A stretch of 53,825 bases of DNA from contig CACXUM010000016.1 in the NCBI GenBank assembly GCA_902770835.1, forward strand, positions 1-53,825, given 5' to 3'. Positions within the stretch are counted from its first letter, which is position 1. Each line of letters begins with the position of its first letter. Positions 7,475 to 18,530 of this stretch are shown here, one piece after another. This stretch comes from an uncultured Bacteroidia bacterium. Its GTDB lineage: Bacteria; Bacteroidota; Bacteroidia; Bacteroidales; F082. The notes below the pieces were generated by a model. It did no database searches. It worked only from the letters and a program-made list of their open reading frames with translations, and was not told the DNA's origin. The translations under genes were made by a program, and so were the position numbers.

Positions 7475-8605
7475 TCAAAGGATGTTTTTGCGTTTCAGCC
7501 AAATGGTAAAAAACTTGTCGTAAACAGAATAGACGTTCTTGTCTTGTGTGATGAAATCCTTTTCCAAGAGACCTTTGACCGCAGAAAGCACCGAACTGGC
7601 CGAAACAAGACTATGTTTCCTAACGAATGTACTGCCAGAGATGTTCTTTACATCACTTTCCTTGGCTATGGCCAAAAAAACTTCTCGCTGTTTTTCAGGC
7701 ATTTGGTACAACAGTGACTCGTATGTGTCAGACGAGAAATCAATTAATTCATTGATGCATGGGTTCACCATTTGCATTTTGCAGGTCGCTCCAACGGGAG
7801 TATAAGTGAACAACAGGTTCATAATGCGCTGCATGTAGGAAGTGATGCCTTGGAAACGCTCATAAATATCCTCAACCACTTCTTTTTCAATATGTTTTCC
7901 TGCTTCCTCGAATTTCTCAACGACAAAATCGGTATATTTCTCCAAAGGAATGGGAGGCAGGTTGATGATGCTCACGGATTGGTAGAACGGGCGGGAAGGA
8001 GATGTGAAAATGGCACCCATCAGATGACGCTGCGAGCCCGAGAACACGAAATGCGCGTTGTTACAACGTTGGATGTAGGTGCGCAAAGCCGCTTCCACGT
8101 TGGCCGCATCAGGATAGCGCGTGATTTGCTGGAACTCATCAAAAGCCACAAGGCAAGGCTTGTCGGCATGGTTGAGGTATGAGAAAATTTCGTCCAAAGA
8201 GACAGAGGGATTGGAAATTGCGCCGATGCTCATACCCCATGTGGGCAACCCCGCCCCGTCGTAAGTGATTTCGGAGCGCAAAGAACTCAGGGTTTGCAGG
8301 AACAGGTTCCACGCTCTTTTCCCTTTTGATTTCAGTTCGTCGAGCACCGATTTGCCAAACACATTGATGAAGTCGCGCATCGAAGTGGTGGCATAAATGT
8401 CGATAATAAAAGTGTAATAATGCTCCTGTATCTCCGGCTGGGTGAAGCAGTGATGAAGCAAATCCGTCTTGCCTAACCTGCGAGGCGAAATCAATGCCAC
8501 ATTGTTCTCATTGGTTAGCAGGCGAGTAAGCATTTCTGTTTCGCGCAAGCGGTCACAAAAATACTGGGGTTCGGAATAACCATTGGTGATGAAGGGGTTG
8601 TTCAT
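7475..8605 (-). CDS. AAA ATPase of the archaeal-type (ATPase_2) family
   Basis: A 376-residue cytoplasmic P-loop ATPase. Walker A is SPRRLGKT (residues 40-47), Walker B is CLVAFDEFQ, and a sensor-like FSGSQRHLM follows. The C-terminal ~90 residues form a winged-helix region (EKQREVFLAIAKES...SVLSAVKGLLEKDFITQ). These proteins form large paralogous families in Bacteroidota and archaea with no settled function; roles in mobile elements or stress have been suggested. It is an isolated minus-strand gene in the repeat-rich patch. Its -7 box is at 8630-8637. No nuclease-type C-terminal domain is seen, unlike the ATPase at 31456. Confidence 0.75.
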   Translation of the reverse strand: MNNPFITNGYSEPQYFCDRLRETEMLTRLLTNENNVALISPRRLGKTDLLHHCFTQPEIQEHYYTFIIDIYATTSMRDFINVFGKSVLDELKSKGKRAWNLFLQTLSSLRSEITYDGAGLPTWGMSIGAISNPSVSLDEIFSYLNHADKPCLVAFDEFQQITRYPDAANVEAALRTYIQRCNNAHFVFSGSQRHLMGAIFTSPSRPFYQSVSIINLPPIPLEKYTDFVVEKFEEAGKHIEKEVVEDIYERFQGITSYMQRIMNLLFTYTPVGATCKMQMVNPCINELIDFSSDTYESLLYQMPEKQREVFLAIAKESDVKNISGSTFVRKHSLVSASSVLSAVKGLLEKDFITQDKNVYSVYDKFFTIWLKRKNIL

Positions 8606-8629
8606 AGTCTAAAGTCTTATTTTTCACCG

Positions 8630-8637
8630 CAAAAGTA
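8630..8637 (-). promoter_or_regulatory. -7 box for AAA ATPase gene
   Basis: Minus-strand TACTTTTG, 24 bp upstream of the ATG. An inverted repeat CATAAAAT/ATTTTATG (8657-8679) covers the expected -33 region and may be an operator. Confidence 0.5.
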
Positions 8638-8709
8638 CACATTTTTTTGATTTCGTCATAAAATGATGATTATTTTATGATGAAAAAAACAATAGTTGAC
8701 AAAAAACAA

Positions 8710-8764
8710 TGGAGGCGGTGTGCACTCCGCCTCCACAAAACAATGAATTCAAGATGATTACAAA

Positions 8765-8774
<10 letters not shown>
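8710..8774. repeat. 65-bp dispersed palindromic repeat, copy 3 (supplies the glnS stop)
   Basis: The near-perfect palindrome (8710-8735) plus the same tail as copy 1. The tail runs into glnS: the last codons ACA ATG and the TAA stop (8765-8773 on the minus strand) lie inside the repeated sequence. Confidence 0.8.
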
Positions 8775-10510
<1,736 letters not shown>

Positions 10511-10537
10511 AGTTCAATTAGGATTAAAAACAAGGCG

Positions 10538-10545
10538 CAAAAATA
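10538..10545 (-). promoter_or_regulatory. -7 box for glnS
   Basis: Minus-strand TATTTTTG, 27 bp upstream of the glnS ATG. Confidence 0.6.
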
Positions 10546-10557
10546 GTAATAATTGGA

Positions 10558-11058
10558 TTAACTTAACACTTTATAATACAGATTCCTCACCAGCCCGCCA
10601 TATTTTTCCTCTGTCTTGGCATAAACATAGCCTTCTTTCAGGAAATTGTTGATACTGAAATCGTTATTGGGCGCAACCGTGGTGCAAAGCAGATTGTAGC
10701 CTCGTGCCACGGCGATTTTTTCGACCTCTCGGATGAGTTTCCGTTGCAAGCCCAAGCCGCGATAACCGTCGCGCACGAGAAACAGTTTTTGGTTTGCCGA
10801 CTTGAAGTCGCCCTTCAAGCCAAGGTCATGGAAATGGTCTTCCTCCAAGCATTGTGGCACATAAAGCATCCCAATGGCTACCAGCAAGTTACCTTCCCAA
10901 ATGCCCAAAGTGACATTCGGCTCCTCCAAACAGGAAGCAATCATTTCTGGCGAATTGTGCCGCAGCACCGTCTTGTCGGGCAGGGCGGCATAAACCGTCT
11001 CGTTCAAGTCGATGATAGTCTGTAAATCAGCGGGATAGCATTGGCGCAGTTCCATCAT
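10558..11058 (-). CDS. GNAT family N-acetyltransferase
   Basis: About 166 residues, counted from MMELRQ. GNAT features: N-terminal ELRQCYPADLQTI; a central strand GIWEGNLLVAIGMLYV; the acetyl-CoA-binding motif RDGYRGLGLQRKLI (Q/RxxGxG/A type), then the late helix FLKEGYVYAKTEEKYGG. Substrate unknown. The start ATG at 11058 overlaps the adenine deaminase stop by 4 nt (ATGA), so the two are translationally coupled in one operon. The open frame continues 18 bp further upstream, but the coupling makes 11058 (or 11055) the natural start. Confidence 0.8.
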   Translation of the reverse strand: MMELRQCYPADLQTIIDLNETVYAALPDKTVLRHNSPEMIASCLEEPNVTLGIWEGNLLVAIGMLYVPQCLEEDHFHDLGLKGDFKSANQKLFLVRDGYRGLGLQRKLIREVEKIAVARGYNLLCTTVAPNNDFSINNFLKEGYVYAKTEEKYGGLVRNLYYKVLS

Positions 11059-12689
11059 TCCTCGTAAATTGAACAAACGGCAAATTTTGACACATCAAAC
11101 AGCCCTCGGTCGCTGAGTTTCAGTTCGGGGATGACGAGCAAAGCCATGAAAGCCAAGGTCATAAACGGCGCGTAAAGTTTTGAACCTAAGCGTTTTGCCA
11201 AGGCAGTGGCGTTTTCGTAGGCGGCAGCCACCTCGTAGCCGTCTTCGTTGCTCATCAGTCCGGCCACGGGCAGGGGAACCGCCACCATTTCGGTGCTGCA
11301 ATAGGCCGTCACGCCGCCCGTATGCTCAATGAGCAGGTTGACGGCATGAAGAATATCGCTATCGGTAACACCCACAGCCACAATGTTATGGCTGTCGTGC
11401 GCCACACTCGAAGCCAAGGCACCGCGCCGCAGCCCAAAGCCCTTGATGAAAGCCACGGCGGGCTTGGCGGGATGGTATCGGTTGATGACCACTATTTTCA
11501 GAATATCGTTCTCCACATCGCTGACAATGCCGCCATTCACCACTTTCGGATCGGTTGTGAAACAGTTTGTAATCAATTGGCCGTCAATACATTCTATAAC
11601 CTTGATTTTCTTGCCCTTGTCGGGAACGAAAAGGTCGTCAGCATGGATGAAATTGGCCTTGAAAATGTTGGGCGTTTGGGTTTCCTCATATTTGATGTTC
11701 GCCACACCGTTTTCAGCCACTAAAACACCTTTTATATAAGTCTGACGCGCCACCGGACTCTTGAAATCGTCCACCACGATAAAGTCGGCATCGTCGCCCT
11801 CTTGCAGCATCCCGACATTCAAATGGTAATGCCTTACCGCATTGAGCGAGGCGGCTTTCAGCACATCCATCACATTGTAACCTAATGAAATAGCCTTTCT
11901 TACCAACACATCAATATGACCATCATCCAATTCATCAGGATGTTTGTCGTCGGAACAAAACATCAGTTTGTCGGGATGTGTAGCCATCAACGGAATCAAG
12001 CCATCGAAGTTTCGGGCCGCACTGCCTTCGCGGATGAGGATTTTCATGCCGAGGCTGATTTTCTCCAGGGCTTCTTCAAGTTGGAAACATTCGTGGTCGG
12101 TGGTGATGCCCGCGCTGACATATTTCTGCAAGTCCTTGCCTGTCAGGGTAGGCGCATGGCCATCGATAGGCTTGCCATGTTTCTTGGCGGCGGCGATTTT
12201 CCGCATCAGTTCAGGGTCCTTGTGGATGACACCGGGATAGTTCATCACCTCCGAGAGGTAATAAATATCGGGCGAGGCCATCAGTTCCTCTATGTCGTTG
12301 GCATCCAATGAGGAACCAGCCGATTCAAAGGCGGTGGAAGGCACACAACTCGGCGCACCGAAATAGAACTTGAACGGCACTTTCTTGCCGTTTTCAATCA
12401 TGTAGCGGATGCCATCTTTCCCAAGCACATTGGCGATTTCGTGTGGGTCGCTGACGGTGGCCACCGTGCCGTGGCAGACCGCCAAACGCGCAAACTCGGA
12501 CGGAATCAACATGGAGCTTTCGATATGCACATGCGCATCCACAAAGCCCGGCATGATATAGCGCGTGTTGCCCACGGGCTGTTCCTCAATCTTGGCAATC
12601 TTGCCGTCGTTGACGACCACCACACCTGAGAAAATCCTTGAATTGATGAGGTCAACGATTTGACCTCCTATGGTGAAACTGTTGTTCAT
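11055..12689 (-). CDS. ade: Adenine deaminase
   Basis: A 544-residue metal-dependent amidohydrolase converting adenine to hypoxanthine and ammonia (purine salvage). Motifs: PGFVDAHVHIESSML (metal-binding HxH strand 1), GTVATVSDPHEIANV, DGHAPTLTGKDLQKYVSAGITTDHE, FCSDDKHPDEL, and the C-terminal VAHDSHNIVAVG typical of bacterial Ade. I chose the ATG at 12689 (MNNSFTIGGQIVDL); the open frame reaches 12995 but that part lies beyond the promoter at 12706-12713 and lacks similarity. The stop overlaps the GNAT start by 4 nt. Confidence 0.94.
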   Translation of the reverse strand: MNNSFTIGGQIVDLINSRIFSGVVVVNDGKIAKIEEQPVGNTRYIMPGFVDAHVHIESSMLIPSEFARLAVCHGTVATVSDPHEIANVLGKDGIRYMIENGKKVPFKFYFGAPSCVPSTAFESAGSSLDANDIEELMASPDIYYLSEVMNYPGVIHKDPELMRKIAAAKKHGKPIDGHAPTLTGKDLQKYVSAGITTDHECFQLEEALEKISLGMKILIREGSAARNFDGLIPLMATHPDKLMFCSDDKHPDELDDGHIDVLVRKAISLGYNVMDVLKAASLNAVRHYHLNVGMLQEGDDADFIVVDDFKSPVARQTYIKGVLVAENGVANIKYEETQTPNIFKANFIHADDLFVPDKGKKIKVIECIDGQLITNCFTTDPKVVNGGIVSDVENDILKIVVINRYHPAKPAVAFIKGFGLRRGALASSVAHDSHNIVAVGVTDSDILHAVNLLIEHTGGVTAYCSTEMVAVPLPVAGLMSNEDGYEVAAAYENATALAKRLGSKLYAPFMTLAFMALLVIPELKLSDRGLFDVSKFAVCSIYEE

Positions 12690-12705
12690 AGATTCAAATT
12701 TGGCG

Positions 12706-12713
12706 CAAAGGTA
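12706..12713 (-). promoter_or_regulatory. -7 box for ade
   Basis: Minus-strand TACCTTTG, 16 bp before the ade ATG. Confidence 0.55.
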
Positions 12714-12765
12714 AGGATTTGGAGAGAAAACTACCATTAATTTGCCCCTTGTAAAAAAAATTCTG

Positions 12766-12773
12766 TAATTTTG
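12766..12773 (+). promoter_or_regulatory. Promoter of small membrane protein gene
   Basis: TAATTTTG at 12766-12773 with TTTG at 12741-12744 and a 21-bp spacer: one of the best full matches to the Bacteroidota -33/-7 pattern in this window. Divergent from the ade promoter. Confidence 0.65.
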
Positions 12774-12801
12774 CAGCGAAATTTCTTTGTAGGACTTTAT
12801 A

Positions 12802-13098
12802 ATGAAAGGTAATTCCCAACAGCAGGTGTCGTTGATATGGTTTGTCATGTTTGCCATCATAGCATTCCTCCTCGCAAGTATCGCAGTGGTGTCGCAGAAT
12901 GATACGGACGAGAAGAAATGGTTTTCCAAAAAGGCAAAACAGAAAACAGAATTGACTGAGGATGAAGAGATTAACGAATTGAATAGTCTCATCAACGACT
13001 ACGAATATACCGACCCCGAGGAAACCATGAGGGAAAAGGTGATTCGGGAAACCAATGAACGGTTTGCTATCATCGTCGGCCTTCAAGAAATAGAATAG
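12802..13098 (+). CDS. Small single-pass membrane protein, unknown function
   Basis: A 98-residue protein I do not recognise. Residues ~10-31 form one membrane segment (LIWFVMFAIIAFLLASIAVV). It is preceded by a short polar N-terminus and followed by a lysine-rich stretch and an acidic helical tail (ELTEDEEINELNSLINDYEY...ETMREKVIRETNERF). The layout suggests a membrane anchor with a cytoplasmic or periplasmic helix. It has its own strong promoter and is convergent with polA (11 bp between stops). Confidence 0.65.
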   Translation: MKGNSQQQVSLIWFVMFAIIAFLLASIAVVSQNDTDEKKWFSKKAKQKTELTEDEEINELNSLINDYEYTDPEETMREKVIRETNERFAIIVGLQEIE

Positions 13099-13109
13099 CA
13101 CTGTGCTTT

Positions 13110-15980
13110 TTAATGCGCTTTGAGCCAGTTGTTTCCCGTATTCATCTCCACCACCACCGGCACCGACAGCGGCAAGGCGTTCACCATCTTATCATTGACG
13201 ATGGCTTTCAGCGTGTCGAGTTCGTCCAAATGCGCGTCGAAGACCAATTCGTCGTGCACTTGCAGCATCATTTTCGACTGCATTTTCAGCCGTTGCAGTT
13301 CCTTGTGGATGCCAATCATGGCGATTTTGATCATGTCGGCACTGCTGCCTTGTATGGGCGCGTTGATGGCGTTGCGCTCGGCGAAACCGCGCACTACACT
13401 ATTCGCCCCGTTGATGTCGCGCAAATAGCGGCGGCGGCCCAAAATGGTCTCGGCATAGCCGCGTTCACGCGCCAAGGCTATGCTACGGTTCATGTATTCC
13501 TTGATGCCCGCATATTCCTCGAAATACTTCTTTATGATGTCGGCGGCTTCGCTGCGCGAGAGTTCCATCCTTTCGGCCAAGCCGAAAGCCGACATGCCAT
13601 AAATAATGCCGAAATTGACCGCTTTGGCCCGGCTGCGCTGCTCCTTAGTGACTTCATCCATCGGCACGTGGAACACCTTGGCAGCCGTGGCCGCATGGAT
13701 ATCGTGGCCGAGGTTGAAGTCAGCGACCATAGCGGGGTCTTGGCTCAAGTGTGCGATGATGCGCAACTCGATTTGGCTGTAGTCGGCGGCAAGCAATGTG
13801 TATGCCTCACTACGCGGCACGAAGGCGCGACGGATTTCGCGGCCTTGCGCGGTGCGCACGGGTATGTTTTGCAGGTTCGGGTTGTTGGAACTCAGTCTTC
13901 CTGTTGCCGTAACTGCTTGATTATAAGAAGTATGTATCAGTCCGTCTTTCGGGTTGACCAACGCTGGAAGCGCGTCAAGGTAAGTCGATTTCAGTTTGGT
14001 GAACGAGCGGTAGTCCAAAATCTTCTGGATGATGGGATGCTTGTGCAAGAGTTTCTGCAAAACCTCCTCGCCCGTGGCATATTGTCCGGTCTTGGTTTTC
14101 TTGGCCTTCTCGTCGATTTTCAGTTTCTCGAAAAGGACTTCGCCCAACTGTTTCGGCGAAGCTATATTAAAAGGTGTGTCCGCCAAAGCATAGATTTCTT
14201 CCTCGATTTTTTGGATTTCGCCGCCAAACTCATCGCTGATTTGCTGCAAGTTTTGCGTGTCGATTTTCACGCCGTTGGCCTCCATTCGGCTCAGCACGGG
14301 CACGAGCGGCATTTCGATCTCGTAAAACAGTTTTTCCACTCCGTTTTCTTTGAGCAGCGGCAACAGTTTTTCATAGAGTTGCAAGGTGATGTCGGCATCT
14401 TCAGCGGCATATTCCTTGACGGTTTCCACGGGCACCTCGCGCATGGTTTTCTGTTGCCGGCCCTTGCCAATCAGGTCCTCGATGGGGATGGTGATGTAGT
14501 TGAGATAGACTTCGGCCAAATAGTCCATGTTGTGGCGTTGTTCGGGCTCCAAAAGGTAATGCGCTAACATCGTGTCGAACATCTTGCCTTTCACGTTGAT
14601 GCCATATTGCGCCAGCATGGAGATGTCATATTTCAGGTTTTGCCCGATTTTCAGGATGGTTTCATCCTCAAACAAAGGCCTTAGCAATTCCAGTTTTTTC
14701 TGGCACGCCTCGCGCTCGGCGGGCATAGGCAGATACCAAGCCTCGTGCGACTTTATCGCAAACGAAACGCCCACCAAATCAGCGGAATACACATCCACAT
14801 TGGTCGTTTCTGTATCAAAAATGAATTGCTTTTGCGACTTCAATAGTTCCACCAAGGCCTTGATGTCGGCTTCGGTTTCCACCAGTTTGTAGTCGTGCTG
14901 CACCGTCTTTGCGGAGTTCTTGTCGCTGAACTCCAGCAGATTGCCATTGTTTTCGCTTGGGCTGAAAAGGTCGAATTGGTCAGCGTTGGAGAACAGGTCG
15001 GGTGTTTGACTCCCCTTTGCGGTTGGGAGGGTTTGACTCCCCCCTGCCCCCCTCTCAGAGGGGGAAGCCTGCCGGGGGCTGTCTGTATGGGCCTTTTTGT
15101 AATCCTCCAAAAAGCGTTTGGCGAAAGTCTTGAACTCCAATTCCTCGAACAAGGCCATCAGCGCGGGCAGGTCGGGTTCCTTGGCTTTCAATTCCTCTTC
15201 GTCGAACTCGACGGGCACTTCCAAATTGATGGTTGCCAGCATTTTCGACATCATCCCTTGCTCGGCAAAGTTGATGACGTTCTCTTTTTGTTTGCCTTTC
15301 AGTTCGTCGGCGTGGGCGATGAGGTTTTCCACGCTGCCGTATTTCTGCACCAATTGCGCGGCAGTCTTTTCGCCAATGCCCGGAATGCCTGGGATATTGT
15401 CGGCGGCATCGCCCCAAAGCCCCAGAATGTCAATCAGTTGCTTGGGTTCTTGTATGCCGTAACGCTCACAGACTTCCTTTGGTCCCCAAACCTGAGCCGG
15501 CTCGCCGAACTTGGCAGGCTTGTAGAGCAAAACTTTGTCCGTAACGAGTTGCCCGAAGTCCTTGTCGGGGGTCATCATATAGGTGGTAAAACCTTCTTTT
15601 TCAGCCTTTTTCGACAAAGTTCCAATCACATCGTCGGCTTCGTAGCCTTCCACGCCGTAAATCGGAATGTTGAAAGCCTCGATGAGCCTTATTATATAAG
15701 GTATGGACTCGCGGAGGTCGTCGGGCATCTTTTCGCGGTTGGCCTTGTATTCGCTGTATTCGGCCTGCCGTTGCGCGGTGCCGGCCACGTCGAAGGCCAC
15801 ACCTATGTGGGTGGGTTTCTCGTTCTTCAGGATTTCATAAAGCGAGTTCAAAAAACCCATCACCGCCGAGGTGTTGAGGCCTTTCGAGGTCATCCGAGGG
15901 TTCTTGTTCATGGCGAAGAAAGCCCTGTAAATCAAGGCGTAGGCATCCAAAAGGAAGAGTTTTTTTTCTGTGGTTTCCAT
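13110..15980 (-). CDS. polA: DNA polymerase I
   Basis: A 956-residue three-domain enzyme for Okazaki-fragment processing and repair. The 5'-nuclease domain is N-terminal ([49 protein letters not shown]). The 3'-5' exonuclease domain follows ([34 protein letters not shown]), with catalytic carboxylates present. The family A polymerase comes last ([49 protein letters not shown]). ATG at 15980 gives the usual N-terminus. The linker between the first two domains carries an in-frame GC-rich repeat insertion (15005-15079, residues ~301-326). Divergent from acpP across a region with three 15-bp repeats. Confidence 0.97.
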   Translation of the reverse strand: METTEKKLFLLDAYALIYRAFFAMNKNPRMTSKGLNTSAVMGFLNSLYEILKNEKPTHIGVAFDVAGTAQRQAEYSEYKANREKMPDDLRESIPYIIRLIEAFNIPIYGVEGYEADDVIGTLSKKAEKEGFTTYMMTPDKDFGQLVTDKVLLYKPAKFGEPAQVWGPKEVCERYGIQEPKQLIDILGLWGDAADNIPGIPGIGEKTAAQLVQKYGSVENLIAHADELKGKQKENVINFAEQGMMSKMLATINLEVPVEFDEEELKAKEPDLPALMALFEELEFKTFAKRFLEDYKKAHTDSPRQASPSERGAGGSQTLPTAKGSQTPDLFSNADQFDLFSPSENNGNLLEFSDKNSAKTVQHDYKLVETEADIKALVELLKSQKQFIFDTETTNVDVYSADLVGVSFAIKSHEAWYLPMPAEREACQKKLELLRPLFEDETILKIGQNLKYDISMLAQYGINVKGKMFDTMLAHYLLEPEQRHNMDYLAEVYLNYITIPIEDLIGKGRQQKTMREVPVETVKEYAAEDADITLQLYEKLLPLLKENGVEKLFYEIEMPLVPVLSRMEANGVKIDTQNLQQISDEFGGEIQKIEEEIYALADTPFNIASPKQLGEVLFEKLKIDEKAKKTKTGQYATGEEVLQKLLHKHPIIQKILDYRSFTKLKSTYLDALPALVNPKDGLIHTSYNQAVTATGRLSSNNPNLQNIPVRTAQGREIRRAFVPRSEAYTLLAADYSQIELRIIAHLSQDPAMVADFNLGHDIHAATAAKVFHVPMDEVTKEQRSRAKAVNFGIIYGMSAFGLAERMELSRSEAADIIKKYFEEYAGIKEYMNRSIALARERGYAETILGRRRYLRDINGANSVVRGFAERNAINAPIQGSSADMIKIAMIGIHKELQRLKMQSKMMLQVHDELVFDAHLDELDTLKAIVNDKMVNALPLSVPVVVEMNTGNNWLKAH
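15005..15079. repeat. GC-rich palindromic repeat inserted in frame in polA
   Basis: Contains a direct repeat TTTGACTCCCC (15005-15015 and 15032-15042) and a palindrome CCCCCTCT-C-AGAGGGGG (15048-15064), with flanking CCTGCC/GCCTGCC blocks. On the polA strand it encodes roughly [18 protein letters not shown] and then TAKGSQTPD: low-complexity, unlike the surrounding linker. G/C runs are unlike the rest of the gene. Confidence 0.6.
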
Positions 15981-16021
15981 CTCTGTTGAATTATGGTGTA
16001 AAAATACACATTTTTCAAATT

Positions 16022-16066
16022 ACACAAACTTGTGTAACACAAACTTGTGTAACACAAACTTGTGTT
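16022..16066. repeat. Three tandem 15-bp near-palindromic repeats
   Basis: ACACAAACTTGTGTA occurs three times head-to-tail (16022-16036, 16037-16051, and 16052-16066 with the last base T). Each unit has inverted arms ACACAA/TTGTGT. It lies 41 bp upstream of the polA ATG in the polA-acpP divergent region and could be an array of operator sites or a slippage-prone repeat. Confidence 0.85.
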
Positions 16067-16219
16067 AATCGTAAAACATTGATAATTATTCATATACATA
16101 ACGGTTTTGTGGAAAAACGAAGTTGGTTTTTGCCATTTCGGGAGAGCTTCAAATCCGATGGGCTTCTGCCCGTGACCAACCAAAAAAACGAAAAAATATG
16201 CCGTTACAAAAAAAAGTCG

Positions 16220-16227
16220 TACATTTG
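16220..16227 (+). promoter_or_regulatory. -7 box for acpP operon
   Basis: TACATTTG, 43 bp upstream of the acpP ATG. Confidence 0.5.
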
Positions 16228-16270
16228 CCGCCGAAAACGAGTATTATTTATTCACTTAAAATTGAAAACT

Positions 16271-16516
16271 ATGCAAGAAATTTTGAATGAAATCGTTCCG
16301 ATTATCGCCGAAAAACTTGGCGTTGACCCTTCGGAAGTGACTATGGAAGCCAGTTTCACCAATGACCTCGGTGCCGATTCATTGGACACCGTAGAACTGA
16401 TGATGGAATTTGAAAAGAATTTCAACCTCTCCATCCCGGACGACCAACAAGAAAGCATCGTCACCGTGGGCGATGTCGTCAAACTCATCGAAAAGATGCG
16501 TGCTGAAAACAATTGA
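16271..16516 (+). CDS. acpP: Acyl carrier protein
   Basis: An 81-residue acidic protein that carries growing fatty-acyl chains on a phosphopantetheine arm. The attachment motif is [10 protein letters not shown] with Ser37, and the helices match ACP ([27 protein letters not shown]). The ATG at 16271 gives the standard length; the frame is open back to 15986 but that region holds the tandem repeat and the promoter. It is followed after 33 bp by fabF and then rnc, the common acpP-fabF-rnc order. Confidence 0.97.
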   Translation: MQEILNEIVPIIAEKLGVDPSEVTMEASFTNDLGADSLDTVELMMEFEKNFNLSIPDDQQESIVTVGDVVKLIEKMRAENN

Positions 16517-16549
16517 TTTTCAGTTGATTAAAAATCAATAAAAATTTAA

Positions 16550-17803
16550 ATGGAATCGAAACGAGTAGTGGTCACTGGCCTCGGTGCCATCACACCCATC
16601 GGAAACACCACCAAGGATTTCTGGGAAGGTTTGGTGAAGGGCAAAAACGGTGCAGGTGAGATTACCCGTTTCGATTCTACTTTATACAAGACGCATTTCG
16701 CCTGCGAGGTGAAGGGCTACAACCCCGACGACTTCTTCGACAAGAAAACTGCAAGGAAATACGACTTGTTCGCCCAGTTCGACATCGTGGCCGCTGACGA
16801 GGCCATCGCCGACTCGGGCATCTCACCCGAAAACACCGACTTCGACAATGTGGGCGTGCTGCTGACTTCGGGTATCGGAGGCGTCAACCATTTCTTCAAC
16901 GAATTGAAGGAATTTTTCCAAGGTGATGGCACTCCGCGTTTTAGCCCCTTTCTCATCACGAAGATGATTGCCAATATGCCAGGAGGCGTGATTTCAATCA
17001 AATACGGCTTCTGCGGCCCCAACTTCGCTACCGTTTCGGCCTGCGCCTCGTCGGCACACGCCATCACGGAAGCGTTCAACTATATCCGCTACGGCAAATG
17101 CGATGTCGTCATTGCGGGCGGTGCAGGAGCGGCCATCGGCGAGTGCGGCATTGGCGGCTTCAATTCCATGAAAGCCCTCTCGACGCGCAACGACGACTAC
17201 ATGACCGCCTCGCGCCCCTTCGACCTCAACCGCGACGGCTTTGTCATGGGCGAAGGTGCCGGTTGCCTCGTGCTTGAAGAATACGGACACGCCAAGGCGC
17301 GTGGAGCCAAGATTTACGCTGAATTGGTGGGCTGTGGCGCTTCAGCCGATGCCTACCACATCACCGCTCCGCATCCCAAAGGCAAAGGCGGCGCACTTAG
17401 TATGCAACGCGCCTTGAAGGATGCCGAAATCGCACCCGAGGCCATAGACCACATTAATACGCACGGCACTTCGACACCAGCGGGCGACTTGGCCGAACCA
17501 ATCGCCATCAAGGATGTGTTTGGCGAACATGCCTACAACATCAGCATTAATTCCACGAAGTCAATGACGGGCCACCTTTTGGGCGGCGCGGGTGCCATCG
17601 AAGCCATCGCTTGCGTGCTGGCCTTGAAACATGGCATCATCCCGCCCACCATCAACCATTTCGACGACGACCCTCAAATCGACAACCGCCTCGATTTCAC
17701 CTTCAACCAAGCCCGAAAGCGCGACATCCACTACGCACTTTCCAATTCATTTGGCTTCGGCGGACAAAACGCCACCTTGATTTTCAAAAAGTTTGAATCC
17801 TAA
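16550..17803 (+). CDS. fabF: Beta-ketoacyl-ACP synthase II
   Basis: A 417-residue condensing enzyme that elongates acyl-ACP with malonyl-ACP. The catalytic triad is visible: Cys165 in TVSACASSAHAI, His in INTHGTSTPAGD and His in KSMTGHLLGGAGAIEA. The N-terminal VVVTGLGAITPIG and C-terminal SNSFGFGGQNATLIF are hallmark blocks. Full length. It is in an operon with acpP (upstream) and rnc, whose ATG follows after 1 bp. Confidence 0.97.
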   Translation: MESKRVVVTGLGAITPIGNTTKDFWEGLVKGKNGAGEITRFDSTLYKTHFACEVKGYNPDDFFDKKTARKYDLFAQFDIVAADEAIADSGISPENTDFDNVGVLLTSGIGGVNHFFNELKEFFQGDGTPRFSPFLITKMIANMPGGVISIKYGFCGPNFATVSACASSAHAITEAFNYIRYGKCDVVIAGGAGAAIGECGIGGFNSMKALSTRNDDYMTASRPFDLNRDGFVMGEGAGCLVLEEYGHAKARGAKIYAELVGCGASADAYHITAPHPKGKGGALSMQRALKDAEIAPEAIDHINTHGTSTPAGDLAEPIAIKDVFGEHAYNISINSTKSMTGHLLGGAGAIEAIACVLALKHGIIPPTINHFDDDPQIDNRLDFTFNQARKRDIHYALSNSFGFGGQNATLIFKKFES

Positions 17804-17804
17804 G

Positions 17805-18530
17805 ATGGCTTTCCACTCGCTTTTCGCACCCAAAGACCCTCTGGACAAGGCTCTCTACGACTATATCCACAGCATTTTGGGCTTCTACCCGAAGAACATT
17901 TCTTTGTATCGCGTGGCTTTCACGCACAAATCGATGGCGGAGGAAACGGTGGGTCATTATCGCGTCAGCAATGAACGGATGGAATATTTAGGCGATGCGG
18001 TGCTGAGCGTGGCCGTGGCCGACTTCCTTTTCCACACCTACCCTACCCAGCCCGAAGGTTTCCTTACCGAGATGCGCTCGCGCATTGTGAGCCGCAGTTC
18101 GCTCAACAAATTGTCGCAAAAATTAGGCTTCGAGAATTACATCCGCCACGCCCCAAACACGGGCAATGGAATGAGTTTCAAGTCGGTGGGAGGCAATGCT
18201 TTCGAGGCCTTGATGGGTGCCATCTATTTGGACAGAGGCTTTGAGTTTGCCAAAAAGGTCATCATCGAGCGCATCATCCGGGTACATATCGATGTGGACG
18301 AGTTGCAGCATACCGAAATCAACTTCAAGAGCAAGTTGCTGGAATGGGCACAAAGGCAACACAAGCACTTGGAATACAAATTGATAGGTGAAATTGGTGA
18401 AGGCCAAAAGAAATTGTTCCATGTCCAAATCTTCATCGACGAAAAGCCTTACGCCGATGCCCAAGACCGTTCCATTCGCGGAGCCGAGCAACAAGCAGCA
18501 GAAAAAACCCTCAAAACCCTTGCGTCATAA
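17805..18530 (+). CDS. rnc: Ribonuclease III
   Basis: A 241-residue double-strand-specific RNase that processes rRNA precursors and structured mRNAs. The RNase III signature NERMEYLGDAVLSV is present, along with the second acidic cluster AFEALMGAIYLDRG. A C-terminal double-stranded RNA-binding domain follows (residues ~170-241; NFKSKLLEWAQRQ...GAEQQAAEKTLKTL). The ATG at 17805 is 1 bp after the fabF stop; an in-frame TTG at 17793 lies inside fabF and is less likely. Its end overlaps the convergent polyprenyl synthase end by 6 bp. Confidence 0.95.
   Translation: MAFHSLFAPKDPLDKALYDYIHSILGFYPKNISLYRVAFTHKSMAEETVGHYRVSNERMEYLGDAVLSVAVADFLFHTYPTQPEGFLTEMRSRIVSRSSLNKLSQKLGFENYIRHAPNTGNGMSFKSVGGNAFEALMGAIYLDRGFEFAKKVIIERIIRVHIDVDELQHTEINFKSKLLEWAQRQHKHLEYKLIGEIGEGQKKLFHVQIFIDEKPYADAQDRSIRGAEQQAAEKTLKTLAS

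Noticed and set aside
12690-12995. Longer N-terminus for adenine deaminase
   Set aside because: It crosses the promoter box and the divergent gene's promoter and adds no conserved sequence.
13113-14567. Long plus-strand open frame (484 codons) opposite polA
   Set aside because: It mirrors polA's codon pattern, has no start signals or family features, and polA is certain on the other strand.
14895-15989. 364-codon plus-strand frame opposite the 5' part of polA
   Set aside because: Overlaps the polA nuclease domain in antisense, reads through the inserted repeat, and has no recognisable domain.
16022-16066. CRISPR array
   Set aside because: The repeats are 15 bp with no spacers, and no cas genes are nearby.
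15986-16270. N-terminal extension of acpP in the same frame
   Set aside because: It translates the 15-bp tandem repeats (TQTCV units) and the promoter; ACP has a fixed short length that fits the ATG at 16271.
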